Below, one piece after another: positions 46,193 through 55,510 of a DNA stretch of 64,000 nucleotides. The stretch covers positions 1,054,001-1,118,000 of the forward strand of contig NZ_CP061947.1 of NCBI RefSeq assembly GCF_014838715.1, written 5' to 3'. The position numbers were made by a program, and so were the translations under genes. A model generated the notes under the pieces. The model saw only the letters and a list, made by a program, of their open reading frames with translations, was not told the origin of the DNA and made no database searches. How positions within the stretch are numbered: the stretch's first letter is position 1; every line of letters begins with the position of its first letter. The DNA is from Algoriphagus sp. Y33. Lineage in GTDB: Bacteria > Bacteroidota > Bacteroidia > Cytophagales > Cyclobacteriaceae.

Positions 46193-47296
46193 ATGAAGCA
46201 TGCCCTTTTTTTATTGTCAGTTCCTCCTCCTATTCATGGTGCATCCATGGTTGGTAAGTATCTGAAAGAGAGTGATTTAATAAATAAATCCTATAGTATT
46301 ACTTACATTAATCTGAACATCTCTCAGTCCGTAGACGAAATTGGAGGGCAAGGATTGTTAAAATATATCAGAATTGTAGGCCTTTTTTTTCGACTGCTTG
46401 TTCAGTTGATCCGTATCCGTCCAGAATTTACCTACATGACCCCCACCGCTGGAGGTATGGGCTTTTATAAGGATTGGCCATTTGCTATGTTGTGCAAATC
46501 ACTTTCAGGTAAGTTTATAGTTCATTTTCATAACAAGGGATGTGCCAGATTTCAGGACTTCAGTTTTGATAATTGGTTGTACCGACATTTTTTCAAAAAT
46601 ACAGAGGTGATCTTATTGGCTAGTGAGCTGTACCCGGATGTTAGCAAATACGTTACCTTGGATCGTACGCATATATGTCACAATGGAATTCCAGTTTCAA
46701 CACTAGAGCCAATTGCCAACCAAAGTGAAGATCCATTGACTATCTTGTTTCTATCAAATCTTCTGATAGAGAAAGGACTAATTGATTTGCTTGAAGCCTT
46801 GGTATTACTTAATAAGCAGCGGATAGAATATAGATGTGTCATAGTAGGGGGCGAAGGGGATTTTTCTGCTGTTCAATTGCAGGAGAAGATTGATGCCTTG
46901 GGAATTTCAAAAAAGGTTGTCTATTTAGGCAAACGATTCGGGGTCGAAAAGGAATTGCTGATCCAATCCGCCGATATCTTCGTATTTCCTACCTATTATA
47001 AGAAGGAATGCTTTCCTTTAGTGCTGTTGGAAGCAATGTCCTTTGGACTCCCAATAGTTACTACAAATGAGGGTGGAATCCCTTCTATAATTCAGAATAA
47101 TATAAATGGTCTTATTATAGATTCTAAAAACCCTGAGCAATTGTCGTTCGCAATTATTAAATTGTTAAAAGACAAAGATTTCAGGTCTTTATTGGGCAGG
47201 AAGGCACTGGAGGATTTCAATCAAAAATTTACCATTGAGAAGTTTGAAAAAAGCTTTTTGAACATAATTAATAATAGGATCTTAATAAACAAATGA
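46193..47296 (+). CDS. Family 4 glycosyltransferase
   Basis: A 367-residue GT-B enzyme. It begins KHALFLLSVPPPIHGASMVG, a version of the acceptor loop with PPPIHGAS seen in many Bacteroidota GT4 enzymes. ILFLSNLLIEKGLIDLLEAL, RCVIVGGEGDFSA and KKECFPLVLLEAMSFGLPIV mark the donor half. It lies behind the promoter candidate at 46.15 kb and 21 bases ahead of the WecG-like gene. Sugar unknown. Confidence 0.88.
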   Translation: MKHALFLLSVPPPIHGASMVGKYLKESDLINKSYSITYINLNISQSVDEIGGQGLLKYIRIVGLFFRLLVQLIRIRPEFTYMTPTAGGMGFYKDWPFAMLCKSLSGKFIVHFHNKGCARFQDFSFDNWLYRHFFKNTEVILLASELYPDVSKYVTLDRTHICHNGIPVSTLEPIANQSEDPLTILFLSNLLIEKGLIDLLEALVLLNKQRIEYRCVIVGGEGDFSAVQLQEKIDALGISKKVVYLGKRFGVEKELLIQSADIFVFPTYYKKECFPLVLLEAMSFGLPIVTTNEGGIPSIIQNNINGLIIDSKNPEQLSFAIIKLLKDKDFRSLLGRKALEDFNQKFTIEKFEKSFLNIINNRILINK

Positions 47297-47317
47297 TGAG
47301 GTTATAAGTTTAAAGCA

Positions 47318-48037
47318 ATGGAGGTGAGATTTAAAGATTATATTATACAAACTGATTTGCCTGACTCTTTGGGAGGCAAACAATGTGTAATTAATACTAT
47401 AAATCCACATTCCTATTGTGTTGCGGAAGAAGACTCTGATTTTAAACGGGCTCTGACTACTTCGGATTTGCTATTACCGGATGGGGTTGGGATAGTATGG
47501 GCTGTTCGGTTGATGTATGGCATCAAAATTAAGAAAGTTGCTGGGTATGACCTACATCTTCATTTGCTTGAATTGCTAAATCAAGGCAGAGGTAAGGTGT
47601 TTTATTTAGGTTCTAAGGATGAAACTTTAGACAAAATTAGAATCAGGTTGGAAAAGGAATATCCTAATATAGAATTTCATTCCTATAGTCCTCCATTTAA
47701 ACCGACACTTGAAGAACAGGATAATGTGCATATTAGAAAAACTATTGCTGAAGTAGAACCAGATGTTTTATTTGTAGGGATGACTGCTCCAAAACAGGAG
47801 AAATGGGTGCTTCAAAATAAAGATTTAATTGATGTCAATATTATATGTTCAATTGGTGCTGTATTTGACTTTTACGCCGGTACTATCAAGAGGCCGAGCA
47901 AACTTTGGATTGACATGGGACTTGAGTGGTTGCCTAGGTTGTTAATTGAGCCTAAGCGTTTGTGGAAAAGAACATTTATTTCCAGCCCCAAATTCGTTAT
48001 GCACTTGATTAATTCACGTTATTCTGCCTCCTCGTAA
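47318..48037 (+). CDS. WecG/TagA/CpsF-family glycosyltransferase (GT26)
   Basis: A 239-residue GT26 enzyme. NPHSYCVAEEDSDFKRALTT, DLLLPDGVGIVWAVRLM, VFYLGSKDETLDKI, DVLFVGMTAPKQEKWV and CSIGAVFDFYAGTIKRPSKL are the ordered blocks of the family. WIDMGLEWLPRLLIEPKRLW is the C-terminal end that contacts the membrane. Members add ManNAc, ManNAcA or glucose to undecaprenyl-PP-GlcNAc, that is, the second step after WecA. A WecA-type enzyme is encoded at 55.5 kb, so both first steps of the repeat unit are covered here. Confidence 0.92.
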   Translation: MEVRFKDYIIQTDLPDSLGGKQCVINTINPHSYCVAEEDSDFKRALTTSDLLLPDGVGIVWAVRLMYGIKIKKVAGYDLHLHLLELLNQGRGKVFYLGSKDETLDKIRIRLEKEYPNIEFHSYSPPFKPTLEEQDNVHIRKTIAEVEPDVLFVGMTAPKQEKWVLQNKDLIDVNIICSIGAVFDFYAGTIKRPSKLWIDMGLEWLPRLLIEPKRLWKRTFISSPKFVMHLINSRYSASS

Positions 48038-48221
48038 TCAATGGATAAATAGGATGGATTTTATTGTGGCCTGCTTTTTACCTAAGTAGAAGGAAAAGGA
48101 ATAGTAAATATAGTCATAACTAATTGGTTATCATTGCGTTGATAAATATACAATTATTGCAAATAAATCAGAACTATCCTCAAGGCAAGCAATGGATTCT
48201 GTTTTGGATTTCCCATAATTA

Positions 48222-49583
48222 ATGAATAACGATTGGATTGATAAGTTTCACGCTTATCCAAAAATACAGGCACTTTTATTAAGAGCTTTTTCATCAGAAA
48301 TTTTCAGGCGAATCCTTAGGGGGTCTTTTTGGAATGCAATTTTGAATTTTTTTAGTAAAGGAGTGTCTTTTGTCGGAACGGTAATAATCATTCGATTAAT
48401 AGGTAAAGAGGCCTATGGGGAATTCGGTATGCTTAATACTACCATTGCTATGTTTGGAATGTTTACTACATTCAGTATTTCTCAAACTGCCACCAAACAC
48501 ATTGCTGAATTTAGAGATTTAGATAAACCAAGAGCAGGTAGAATTATTGGGTTGTCCTTTTTGTTTTCAGGGACATTGGGTTTTCTGATATTTATTGTAG
48601 TCCAACTTACAGCTGGCTTATTGGCTGAGAATTCATTGGAAGCTCCACATCTTGAAGGCAGCCTCAGATTGATGGCTACAGGTATGCTTTTCGGATCCAT
48701 GAATGGAGCACAATATGGTGTTATCAATGGGCTTGAGGCTTTTAAGGAAAATTCTTTCCTAGGGATTGCACTGGGAATTTGCCTCACTTTGGTTAAAATA
48801 GCTCTGACATATTGGTTTGGTTTTTTTGGTGCGGTGCTGGGTATGACAGTGGAGCCACTGATTACTTATCTTGCTACCTTCTATTTGGTGAGGAAACTTC
48901 TGACCCGTTCGCGATTGAAGATCATGTTTTCGGGAGCATTGAAGGAGTACAAGATCTTATTCAATTATAGTTTGCCTTCTTTGCTGTCAGGACTTTTAAT
49001 ATTCCCGACCAATTGGTACACGATGTCACTACTGGCTACTCGCGGAGGGGGCTACGATGAACTTGCTGATTTTAATGTAGCAAATCAATGGTTCAGTGTG
49101 CTTATTTTTATAACTTATATATTAGTAAGCAGCTTTTTACCCATATTTTCAGACCTATGGGCAAAGAAGCAATACCATCAAGTAAATAGAATAGTGAAGA
49201 GTGCTTCACTTACGATCCTTGCGATTTTTATCCCTATATGCCTAATATTTTTATTTTTTGGTGAGAATATTGCAAGAATATATGGGCCAGAATATGCTGG
49301 AATAGGGTTCTTGATTTTTGTGTCAGTATTCACACTTATCCCACAGTCACTCTGCGTTGTGTTGAATAATGTGCTTGTAGCATGTGGAAGACTTTGGACT
49401 AGTTTGCTGATCTTTGGAGCATGGAGTATTTGCTTTGTAGGCCTTACCTTCGTCTTACTGTCATTTTCTTCAATGGGACTGGTTCTTGCCAGATTGATCG
49501 CTTTTATAGTTTATCTACTTATTCTGTTTTGGGTGTATTTTAGTTATTATAGAAAATTATCCCTTCAACCAACAAGAAATTGA
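48222..49583 (+). CDS. Wzx-type oligosaccharide flippase
   Basis: A 453-residue polytopic protein with about twelve to fourteen hydrophobic segments, matching the polysaccharide transporter (PST/MOP) superfamily in size. The N-terminal block ILRGSFWNAILNFFSKGVSF-like region and GKEAYGEFGMLNTTIAMF are the usual first two helices, and YGPEYAGIGFLIFV lies before helix 10 or 11. It would flip the undecaprenyl-PP repeat unit to the periplasmic face for the Wzy at 41.4 kb. It is the only Wzx in the window. The end overlaps the next gene by 4 bases. Confidence 0.88.
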   Translation: MNNDWIDKFHAYPKIQALLLRAFSSEIFRRILRGSFWNAILNFFSKGVSFVGTVIIIRLIGKEAYGEFGMLNTTIAMFGMFTTFSISQTATKHIAEFRDLDKPRAGRIIGLSFLFSGTLGFLIFIVVQLTAGLLAENSLEAPHLEGSLRLMATGMLFGSMNGAQYGVINGLEAFKENSFLGIALGICLTLVKIALTYWFGFFGAVLGMTVEPLITYLATFYLVRKLLTRSRLKIMFSGALKEYKILFNYSLPSLLSGLLIFPTNWYTMSLLATRGGGYDELADFNVANQWFSVLIFITYILVSSFLPIFSDLWAKKQYHQVNRIVKSASLTILAIFIPICLIFLFFGENIARIYGPEYAGIGFLIFVSVFTLIPQSLCVVLNNVLVACGRLWTSLLIFGAWSICFVGLTFVLLSFSSMGLVLARLIAFIVYLLILFWVYFSYYRKLSLQPTRN

Positions 49584-50758
49584 AAGTAGGTATAGTGACT
49601 TACGCACTGATGATAGGAGGGATAGAGAGGGTGGTCTTAACCCTATACAAAGGTCTGGTAAAAGAGGGTTACGAACCCACTGTGATAGAGGTTAACGAAA
49701 AAGGACTGTGGAGTGACAAATTCCAAATGATGGGTGTACACGTGGTGAAGGTATTGCCGCGTTTTTGGGAAAGTAAAAAGGAGCATGCATTTAGGATGCT
49801 TAACCATTTAAAGAAATATGATTTACTTTTTTTAAACGATGTGCAATATGTTCACAGTATCTTGGGTCTTTTGCCCCCTACAACCAGGGTATTCCCTATA
49901 GTTCATGGCAACTTGGAATCCATGCTGTACAATGCTTCCTTCAACAGCAGTCAAATAGAAGGCATTATTTGTGTAAATCCCTTGCTGGCTGAGCGCCTGA
50001 TCCATGAATATAAGGTCAATGGGGATATGATCCATATTATCCCTAATTGTCTTGATGTTCCTGCTGTGGCTCCTTCTAAGTCCAGAAAAAGAAAGTTCGT
50101 CTATCTGGGAAGGCTGACCGATTTTGAGAAAGGTGTTTTAGATATTCCGGAAATATTTAAGTTGGTTTTAAATAAAATTCCCGATTTAGAAGTTGATATC
50201 TACGGTTCAGGGCCTGATAAAGAGCTACTGTTAGAAAAAATCAAAAAGAATAAGTTGGAGCACTATATTCACTTAAAGGGGGAAATTGATCCCAATAATG
50301 TCTATGACGTACTTTCTAATTATGTATACTTGGTGTTTCCTTCCAAGTTTGAAAGTGGTGCTCTAGTGATGAAAGAAGGGATGATCTGTGGATTGATTCC
50401 TCTGGCTTACCGTCTTGCCGGACAAACGGATGTAATAGTAGATCATGGGGAAAATGGGTTTTTGGCTTCACCTTCTAACTATGAAGAATTTGCCTCTAAT
50501 ATTTTGGAAATTTACAATAATCAAGAACGGATTCTGCATATGAGAGAAAAAGCGATTCGTACAATAGTGGATAAATTTTCCATCGATGTGATGATGAAAG
50601 ACTACATGAGGGTTATTGAGGGGGGCAAGCGTCGGTCTATTACTGTCAACAAAAGCAAGAAACTGGAAAAAGAGATTCTTGAAGATTTTCCTTTATTACC
50701 GCTGTTTTTAGTCAGACCCGTCCGTAAAATACTACGTACGTTAGGACTTTACAAATGA
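49580..50758 (+). CDS. Family 4 glycosyltransferase
   Basis: A 392-residue GT-B enzyme starting at TTG 49580 within the wzx stop region. VGIVTYALMIGGIERVVLTL is the acceptor loop. FVYLGRLTDFEKGVLDIPEI and SKFESGALVMKEGMICGLIP form the donor half. The C-terminus is extended by a basic segment (LFLVRPVRKILRTLGLYK) that may bind the membrane. Overlaps the next gene by 4 bases (ATGA). Confidence 0.86.
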   Translation: MKVGIVTYALMIGGIERVVLTLYKGLVKEGYEPTVIEVNEKGLWSDKFQMMGVHVVKVLPRFWESKKEHAFRMLNHLKKYDLLFLNDVQYVHSILGLLPPTTRVFPIVHGNLESMLYNASFNSSQIEGIICVNPLLAERLIHEYKVNGDMIHIIPNCLDVPAVAPSKSRKRKFVYLGRLTDFEKGVLDIPEIFKLVLNKIPDLEVDIYGSGPDKELLLEKIKKNKLEHYIHLKGEIDPNNVYDVLSNYVYLVFPSKFESGALVMKEGMICGLIPLAYRLAGQTDVIVDHGENGFLASPSNYEEFASNILEIYNNQERILHMREKAIRTIVDKFSIDVMMKDYMRVIEGGKRRSITVNKSKKLEKEILEDFPLLPLFLVRPVRKILRTLGLYK

Positions 50759-52020
50759 ATACACTTAGAATTCTATTTATTACCACTGCCTTTCCTCCCT
50801 ACGAATTTTCTGAGGCACTCGTTAACGCCAAATTGGTGGTGTCATTAAAAAATGAAGGAATGGATATCCAAGTGCTGGCACGACCGGCAAGTACATACTA
50901 TGCAGCGACATGGTCTGACACTTGGTCTTCAATAAGAGGACAGATCCACTATCCTGAAATTCGAAAGCGATCCTATTTAAACGATGTGCTGTTAACTGTA
51001 AAGGGGCTTTTTTACTATAAATTTCCGGTAGAAGGAATTCGATGGGGAATTGAAGCTGAGAAGTTGGCGCACAAGCTACATAAGGATAAGCCCTTTGACT
51101 TAGTTATGAGTCGGATGCCCTCTCTGTTTCCTCATTTGCTTGGAATTAGGCTTGCCAAGTTTTGGGATATACCTATTGTTGCAAATTGGAATGATCCGAC
51201 TGATGACATCCGACCGTTGGGAAATCCTGTTTCTGCTAAAAATTCTTTTCTTTTTAAGTACATCTCTAGAAGGGTATTTGCTCAGGCACACATGAATACT
51301 TTTCCTTCAGAAGGACTATACCACCATTTCCTCAATACGAATTTAAAGGGACTCTATGCCAAAACAGAGATTGTCCCCCACATTGGCTTCTATCCTGACT
51401 TTACACTGGATTATAAGCCAGGGCCTATCCCTAGAGTAGCCCATGCAGGTAATATGTTGGATAATATTCAATTAGACTTTTTGCTTGAGTCACTGAGATC
51501 TCTGGTTCAAAAGGGGATTGATTTTGAATTTCACGTCTTTGGTGTAATCCAGGAGAAGTTTTTGCCTGAAATTGAATCGATGGGGCTAAAGAAGTTTATT
51601 GTTATCCATAAGCCATTGGAATATGCTCAAATGACACGACGGTTGGCTGAATTTGATTTTTTGATCATACTGGAAGCTCAATATCCTGAAGGGATTCTGA
51701 TGCTGAGCAAATTATCGGATTATGCATCATTGAAGAAGCCTATCATAGCGATTTCACCAAAAAATGGCGTAACAGCGGATTATTTTGCTAATGAAAATGG
51801 ATTCTATTTGCTGGATAATACCGATAGAAAACAGATCGAAAATGGTCTCGAAAAGCTATTTCTTGATTTTCCTAATACCATTCAGCCAAGTCATGAAAAC
51901 AGGCTGTGGTCAGCTGTAGATCCTATTCGGGTTGTAGAGCAATATAAAAGAATTTTCAAAGGATTGTTGAAGCAAGGAACGTTTGTGAAGGATAAATGGG
52001 GAAATAGATCTAACGCTTAA
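50755..52020 (+). CDS. GT-B glycosyltransferase, divergent
   Basis: A 421-residue protein with the GT-B outline. RILFITTAFPPYEFSEALVN at the front and VMSRMPSLFPHLLGIRLAKF plus VANWNDPTDDIRP in the acceptor half resemble the GT4 group that includes the 38.9-kb protein. The donor half is divergent: RVAHAGNMLDNIQLDFLLES, FEFHVFGVIQEKFLPEI and ILMLSKLSDYASLKKPII. The usual EX7E acid motif is not obvious, although PEGILMLSKL may replace it. Still a probable glycosyltransferase; activity less certain than its neighbours. A 292-base gap follows in which I see no convincing gene. Confidence 0.72.
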   Translation: MNTLRILFITTAFPPYEFSEALVNAKLVVSLKNEGMDIQVLARPASTYYAATWSDTWSSIRGQIHYPEIRKRSYLNDVLLTVKGLFYYKFPVEGIRWGIEAEKLAHKLHKDKPFDLVMSRMPSLFPHLLGIRLAKFWDIPIVANWNDPTDDIRPLGNPVSAKNSFLFKYISRRVFAQAHMNTFPSEGLYHHFLNTNLKGLYAKTEIVPHIGFYPDFTLDYKPGPIPRVAHAGNMLDNIQLDFLLESLRSLVQKGIDFEFHVFGVIQEKFLPEIESMGLKKFIVIHKPLEYAQMTRRLAEFDFLIILEAQYPEGILMLSKLSDYASLKKPIIAISPKNGVTADYFANENGFYLLDNTDRKQIENGLEKLFLDFPNTIQPSHENRLWSAVDPIRVVEQYKRIFKGLLKQGTFVKDKWGNRSNA

Positions 52021-52312
52021 ATTTGAATTTTCCTCATTTACTACTGCGTTTAATATTTAAAGTAATGCCTTGAAATAGGATCTCCTTGATATAAATTAAT
52101 TAGTATGATTATCTGCGCTGGTACCAATAGGCAAAATTTCTTTGATTCATCAAGTCACCTGACTGACTGTTATGTGGTGGGTTCCGAAGTGGTCCCAATT
52201 CAATTGTAGGCCAAATTATATAATGTTTTAGTCTCTTTCCCAGCAGAATGGATGCATAAAATAATTATCAAGTTCCTAAAACCAATAGCAAAAAAATAAT
52301 AACTTAACTACT

Positions 52313-52915
52313 ATGGGAGACAATCTTAAAAAGGAGTTTTTTGCTCACGAAACAGCAATTATAAACCCCGATTGTAAAATAGGAAAGGACAGTAAAATCT
52401 GGCATTTCAGCCATATCATGGAGTCTTGTCAAATAGGCGAGGAATGCAATATAGGCCAGAATGTGGTAATTAGCCCTGAAGTAATCTTAGGTAATCGAGT
52501 CAAAGTTCAGAACAATGTGAGTGTTTACACAGGTGTGACTTGTGAAGATGATGTTTTTCTGGGACCAAGTATGGTATTCACCAATGTAGTCAATCCCCGA
52601 TCGGCTGTTAATAGGAGAGGGCAATACTTAAGAACGCATGTTGGTAGAGGTGCCAGCATAGGGGCTAATGCCACGATAGTATGTGGTCACAATATAGGAG
52701 ATTTTGCTTTTATAGGAGCAGGAGCTGTAGTGACTAAGGAAGTTTTGCCTTATGCGCTTGTCATTGGTAATCCTGCTAGACAGACTGGATGGATGAGCGA
52801 ATACGGCCACAAACTTATTTTCGATGGTAATCACGAGGCAATATGCCCGGAAAGCGGCGAGAAATATCTCCTTAAAAATGAACGTGTGATAAAAATAATC
52901 GCTGAAAATGAGTGA
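52313..52915 (+). CDS. UDP-GlcNAc3NA N-acetyltransferase (WbpD/WlbB-like)
   Basis: A 200-residue left-handed beta-helix acetyltransferase. Hexapeptide turns are seen at IGKDSKIWHFSHIMESCQIG, IGQNVVISPEVILGNRVKVQ and GANATIVCGHNIGDFAFIGA. The ending GNPARQTGWMSEYGHKL is diagnostic for the WbpD/WlbB group. It acetylates the 3-amino group of UDP-2-acetamido-3-amino-2,3-dideoxy-glucuronate. The next two genes encode the matching aminotransferase and dehydrogenase. Overlaps wbpE-like gene by 8 bases. Confidence 0.9.
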   Translation: MGDNLKKEFFAHETAIINPDCKIGKDSKIWHFSHIMESCQIGEECNIGQNVVISPEVILGNRVKVQNNVSVYTGVTCEDDVFLGPSMVFTNVVNPRSAVNRRGQYLRTHVGRGASIGANATIVCGHNIGDFAFIGAGAVVTKEVLPYALVIGNPARQTGWMSEYGHKLIFDGNHEAICPESGEKYLLKNERVIKIIAENE

Positions 52916-54056
52916 AAAGATCAATGGTATAAGCATGGTCGACCTGAGAGGTCAATATGAAAAGATCAAACTGAAAATTGACACTGCGATTCAGGAAGTC
53001 ATAGATCAAAGTACATTTATCAAAGGCCCTGTAGTTCAATCATTCCAGACTGAACTACAGGATTACCTCAATGTCCAGGGTGTTGTGACCTGCGGAAATG
53101 GCACCGATGCATTACAGATCGCTTTGATGGGACTGGATCTTAGTCCAGGAGATGAGGTGATCACTGCTGCCTTTACTTACCCTGCCACTGCTGAAGTAAT
53201 TGTACTCTTGGGACTCGTGCCTGTATTGGTAGATGTAGACCCTGAGACTTTTCTTATAAACCCAGATCTAATTGAAGCGGCTATTACTTATAAAACCAAG
53301 GTTATTCTTCCCGTACATCTTTTTGGGCAGTGCGCTGATATGGAAAGAATTCTAGCCATTGCAACAATGCATAAGCTATTTGTAATAGAAGATGTGGCTC
53401 AAGCCATGGGGGCAGAATACCATTTTACTGATGGAAGTATTGCTAAAGCTGGAACTATGGGGGATATCGGGTGTACCTCGTTTTTTCCTTCCAAAAATCT
53501 GGGATGTTTCGGAGACGGGGGTGCGCTGTTTTCCAATGATAAGGCACTGTGCAATAAGTTGAGAATGATTGCAAATCATGGGCAGTCTGTTCAATATTTC
53601 CACGATGTAGTAGGTGTGAATAGTAGATTGGATGCAATACAGGCAGCTATTTTGAGGGTAAAACTCCCTTATTTGGATAGCTACAACATTGCAAGGCAGT
53701 TAGCTGCGGATTATTACGACAGGGAATTGAAGGAGTCTGAGTTTCTGAGAACACCAAAGAGGGCAGGGAATGGTAGCCATGTATTTCATCAGTATACTCT
53801 CTTAATTACTGGTGGTGTTGACAGGGACAAATTGAGAAGTAGATTGGCTGATAAAGGCGTTCCCACAATGATATATTACCCACTGCCTATTCATCAGCAG
53901 CAAGCTTACCGAAGTGATAGAAATTCAGTGGGGCAGTTTCCTGTTGCTGAGTCTCTTCCCTCTAGGGTGTTATCATTGCCTATTCATACAGAAATGACTC
54001 AGGAACAGCTTGATTACATTGTTTCCTTATTGAAAGAAGAACTGGCTGGTAATTGA
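52908..54056 (+). CDS. UDP-3-keto-GlcNAcA aminotransferase (WbpE/WlbC-like)
   Basis: A 382-residue DegT/DnrJ-family PLP enzyme. MVDLRGQYEKIKLKIDTAI is the typical WbpE opening. GNGTDALQIALMGL, VIEDVAQAMGAEY (cofactor Asp) and CTSFFPSKNLGCFGDGG (Schiff-base K196) give the active site. It converts UDP-2-acetamido-2-deoxy-3-keto-glucuronate to the 3-amino sugar with glutamate. Sits between the WbpD- and WbpB-like genes; in Pseudomonas and Bordetella the same three enzymes are encoded together. The 3' end is followed by 123 bases without a gene. Confidence 0.91.
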   Translation: MSEKINGISMVDLRGQYEKIKLKIDTAIQEVIDQSTFIKGPVVQSFQTELQDYLNVQGVVTCGNGTDALQIALMGLDLSPGDEVITAAFTYPATAEVIVLLGLVPVLVDVDPETFLINPDLIEAAITYKTKVILPVHLFGQCADMERILAIATMHKLFVIEDVAQAMGAEYHFTDGSIAKAGTMGDIGCTSFFPSKNLGCFGDGGALFSNDKALCNKLRMIANHGQSVQYFHDVVGVNSRLDAIQAAILRVKLPYLDSYNIARQLAADYYDRELKESEFLRTPKRAGNGSHVFHQYTLLITGGVDRDKLRSRLADKGVPTMIYYPLPIHQQQAYRSDRNSVGQFPVAESLPSRVLSLPIHTEMTQEQLDYIVSLLKEELAGN

Positions 54057-54179
54057 GACGGCGGAGCCTTTTGACCTGTCGGTTTGAAGAGGTATAGAAT
54101 CATAATGATTAAGAGGCTTGAGAAGAAATAAATGTTTTGTATTAATAGCAATTGTGAGTATCACTAAATGAATTGAATA

Positions 54180-55148
54180 ATGAAGAATTTTGCGCTGATT
54201 GGAGCTTCTGGTTATATCGCTCCTAGACATATGAAGGCAATAATGGAAACAGGCAACACACTCGCAGCTGCCTATGATCCTTATGACGGAGTGGGAATTA
54301 TGGACTCATATTTTCCGGAATCTTCTTTTTTTGTAGAGTTTGAAAGGTTTGACAGACATATTGAAAAGTTAAAGAGGCAGCAAAAGGCGGTTGATATCGT
54401 AAGCATATGCTCCCCAAATTACTTACATGACAGTCATATTCGGTTTGGACTGAGAAGCGGAATGGATGTAATATGTGAAAAGCCAATTGTGCTTAATCCT
54501 TGGAATATTGATGCTCTAGAGCAAATCCAAAGAGAAACAGGTAATACAATCTATTCGGTGTTGCAGTTGCGGCTCCATAATTCAATAAAAGAACTTAAAC
54601 AGAAAATTGAAAACGGTCCTAAGGACAAAATCTATGATATAGATCTAACCTACCTTACTTCGAGAGGTAAGTGGTATTATACTTCATGGAAAGGTGATAT
54701 CACTAAATCAGGGGGCATCGCTACTAACATAGGTGTCCATTTTTTTGACATGCTGATTTGGATATTTGGGGAATTGAAATCGCAGACAGTTAATGTTCAT
54801 ACTCATGACAGGGCATGTGGAGTTATGGATTTGGAGAGAGCCCGAGTGAGATGGTTTTTAAGTATCAATGACCAATGTCTGCCAGAGGCCGCTGTAAAAG
54901 CAGGGAAGAGAACCTATAGATCCATTATTATAGAAGGGGAAGAACTTGAATTTAGCGAAGGTTTTACGGATTTGCATACAGCAACGTATCAAGATATTCT
55001 TAATGGAGGAGGATTCAATATCACCGATACACGTGCTGCGATAGAGGTAGTACATCAAATCAGACATGCTGAGACAGTAGGCTTAAATGGGGAATATCAT
55101 CCTTTGGCTAAATTGCCCTTAGTCGAACATCCATTTCAAGTACTCTGA
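54180..55148 (+). CDS. UDP-GlcNAcA 3-dehydrogenase (WbpB/WlbA-like)
   Basis: A 322-residue Gfo/Idh/MocA-family oxidoreductase. The start KNFALIGASGYIAPRHMKAI is the hallmark of WbpB/WlbA. VSICSPNYLHDSHI and DVICEKPIVLNPWNI are the NAD-binding blocks, and KSGGIATNIGVHFFDML holds the catalytic Lys/His region. It oxidises C3 of UDP-GlcNAcA, the product of a WbpA-like dehydrogenase such as the one encoded at 26.2 kb. The final epimerase WbpI, which would give the manno form, is not present in the window, so the likely end product is UDP-GlcNAc3NAcA unless the epimerase is elsewhere. Confidence 0.9.
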   Translation: MKNFALIGASGYIAPRHMKAIMETGNTLAAAYDPYDGVGIMDSYFPESSFFVEFERFDRHIEKLKRQQKAVDIVSICSPNYLHDSHIRFGLRSGMDVICEKPIVLNPWNIDALEQIQRETGNTIYSVLQLRLHNSIKELKQKIENGPKDKIYDIDLTYLTSRGKWYYTSWKGDITKSGGIATNIGVHFFDMLIWIFGELKSQTVNVHTHDRACGVMDLERARVRWFLSINDQCLPEAAVKAGKRTYRSIIIEGEELEFSEGFTDLHTATYQDILNGGGFNITDTRAAIEVVHQIRHAETVGLNGEYHPLAKLPLVEHPFQVL

Positions 55149-55510
55149 GCATGGGATTTTAAATAATACCAACTAATTTTAATTGAAGAGTTGATGAATT
55201 CGCTTTTGATTACTGAAATGCATTCAGCTTTGCTTAAGTGCTCATAAAGCTTATTGTTAAATTAACATATGTGCTTATAAGATATGCCTTTGTTTACTGA
55301 AGAAATTAAATTTCTTGTCATGACTGTGAAACCAACTTTATCTGCTAACTCGTCTGTCAATTTAAATTATTTTTAGGTTAAATCGTTCAAGTCAATCACA
55401 GTTCTTACCTTGAAATAAATCTAATGCATTGTTTTGTTTTAAAATTTGACGTTATTTTGTGATTTAAAATTAATCTTAATCAAGTATTTGCAGGAAAATT
55501 TTACTTCTAA
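55149..55510. other. 362-base AT-rich gap
   Basis: No open frame, RNA gene or strong terminator is visible. The only structure is a small palindrome TGTTAAATTAACA at 55255-55267. Very AT-rich sequence just ahead of the WecA-type gene may hold a promoter, but no box stands out. Confidence 0.4.

Noticed and set aside
52106..52210. Small 35-codon open frame in the gap before the wbpD-like gene
   Set aside because: Short, no recognised similarity, no spacing or context that supports translation.
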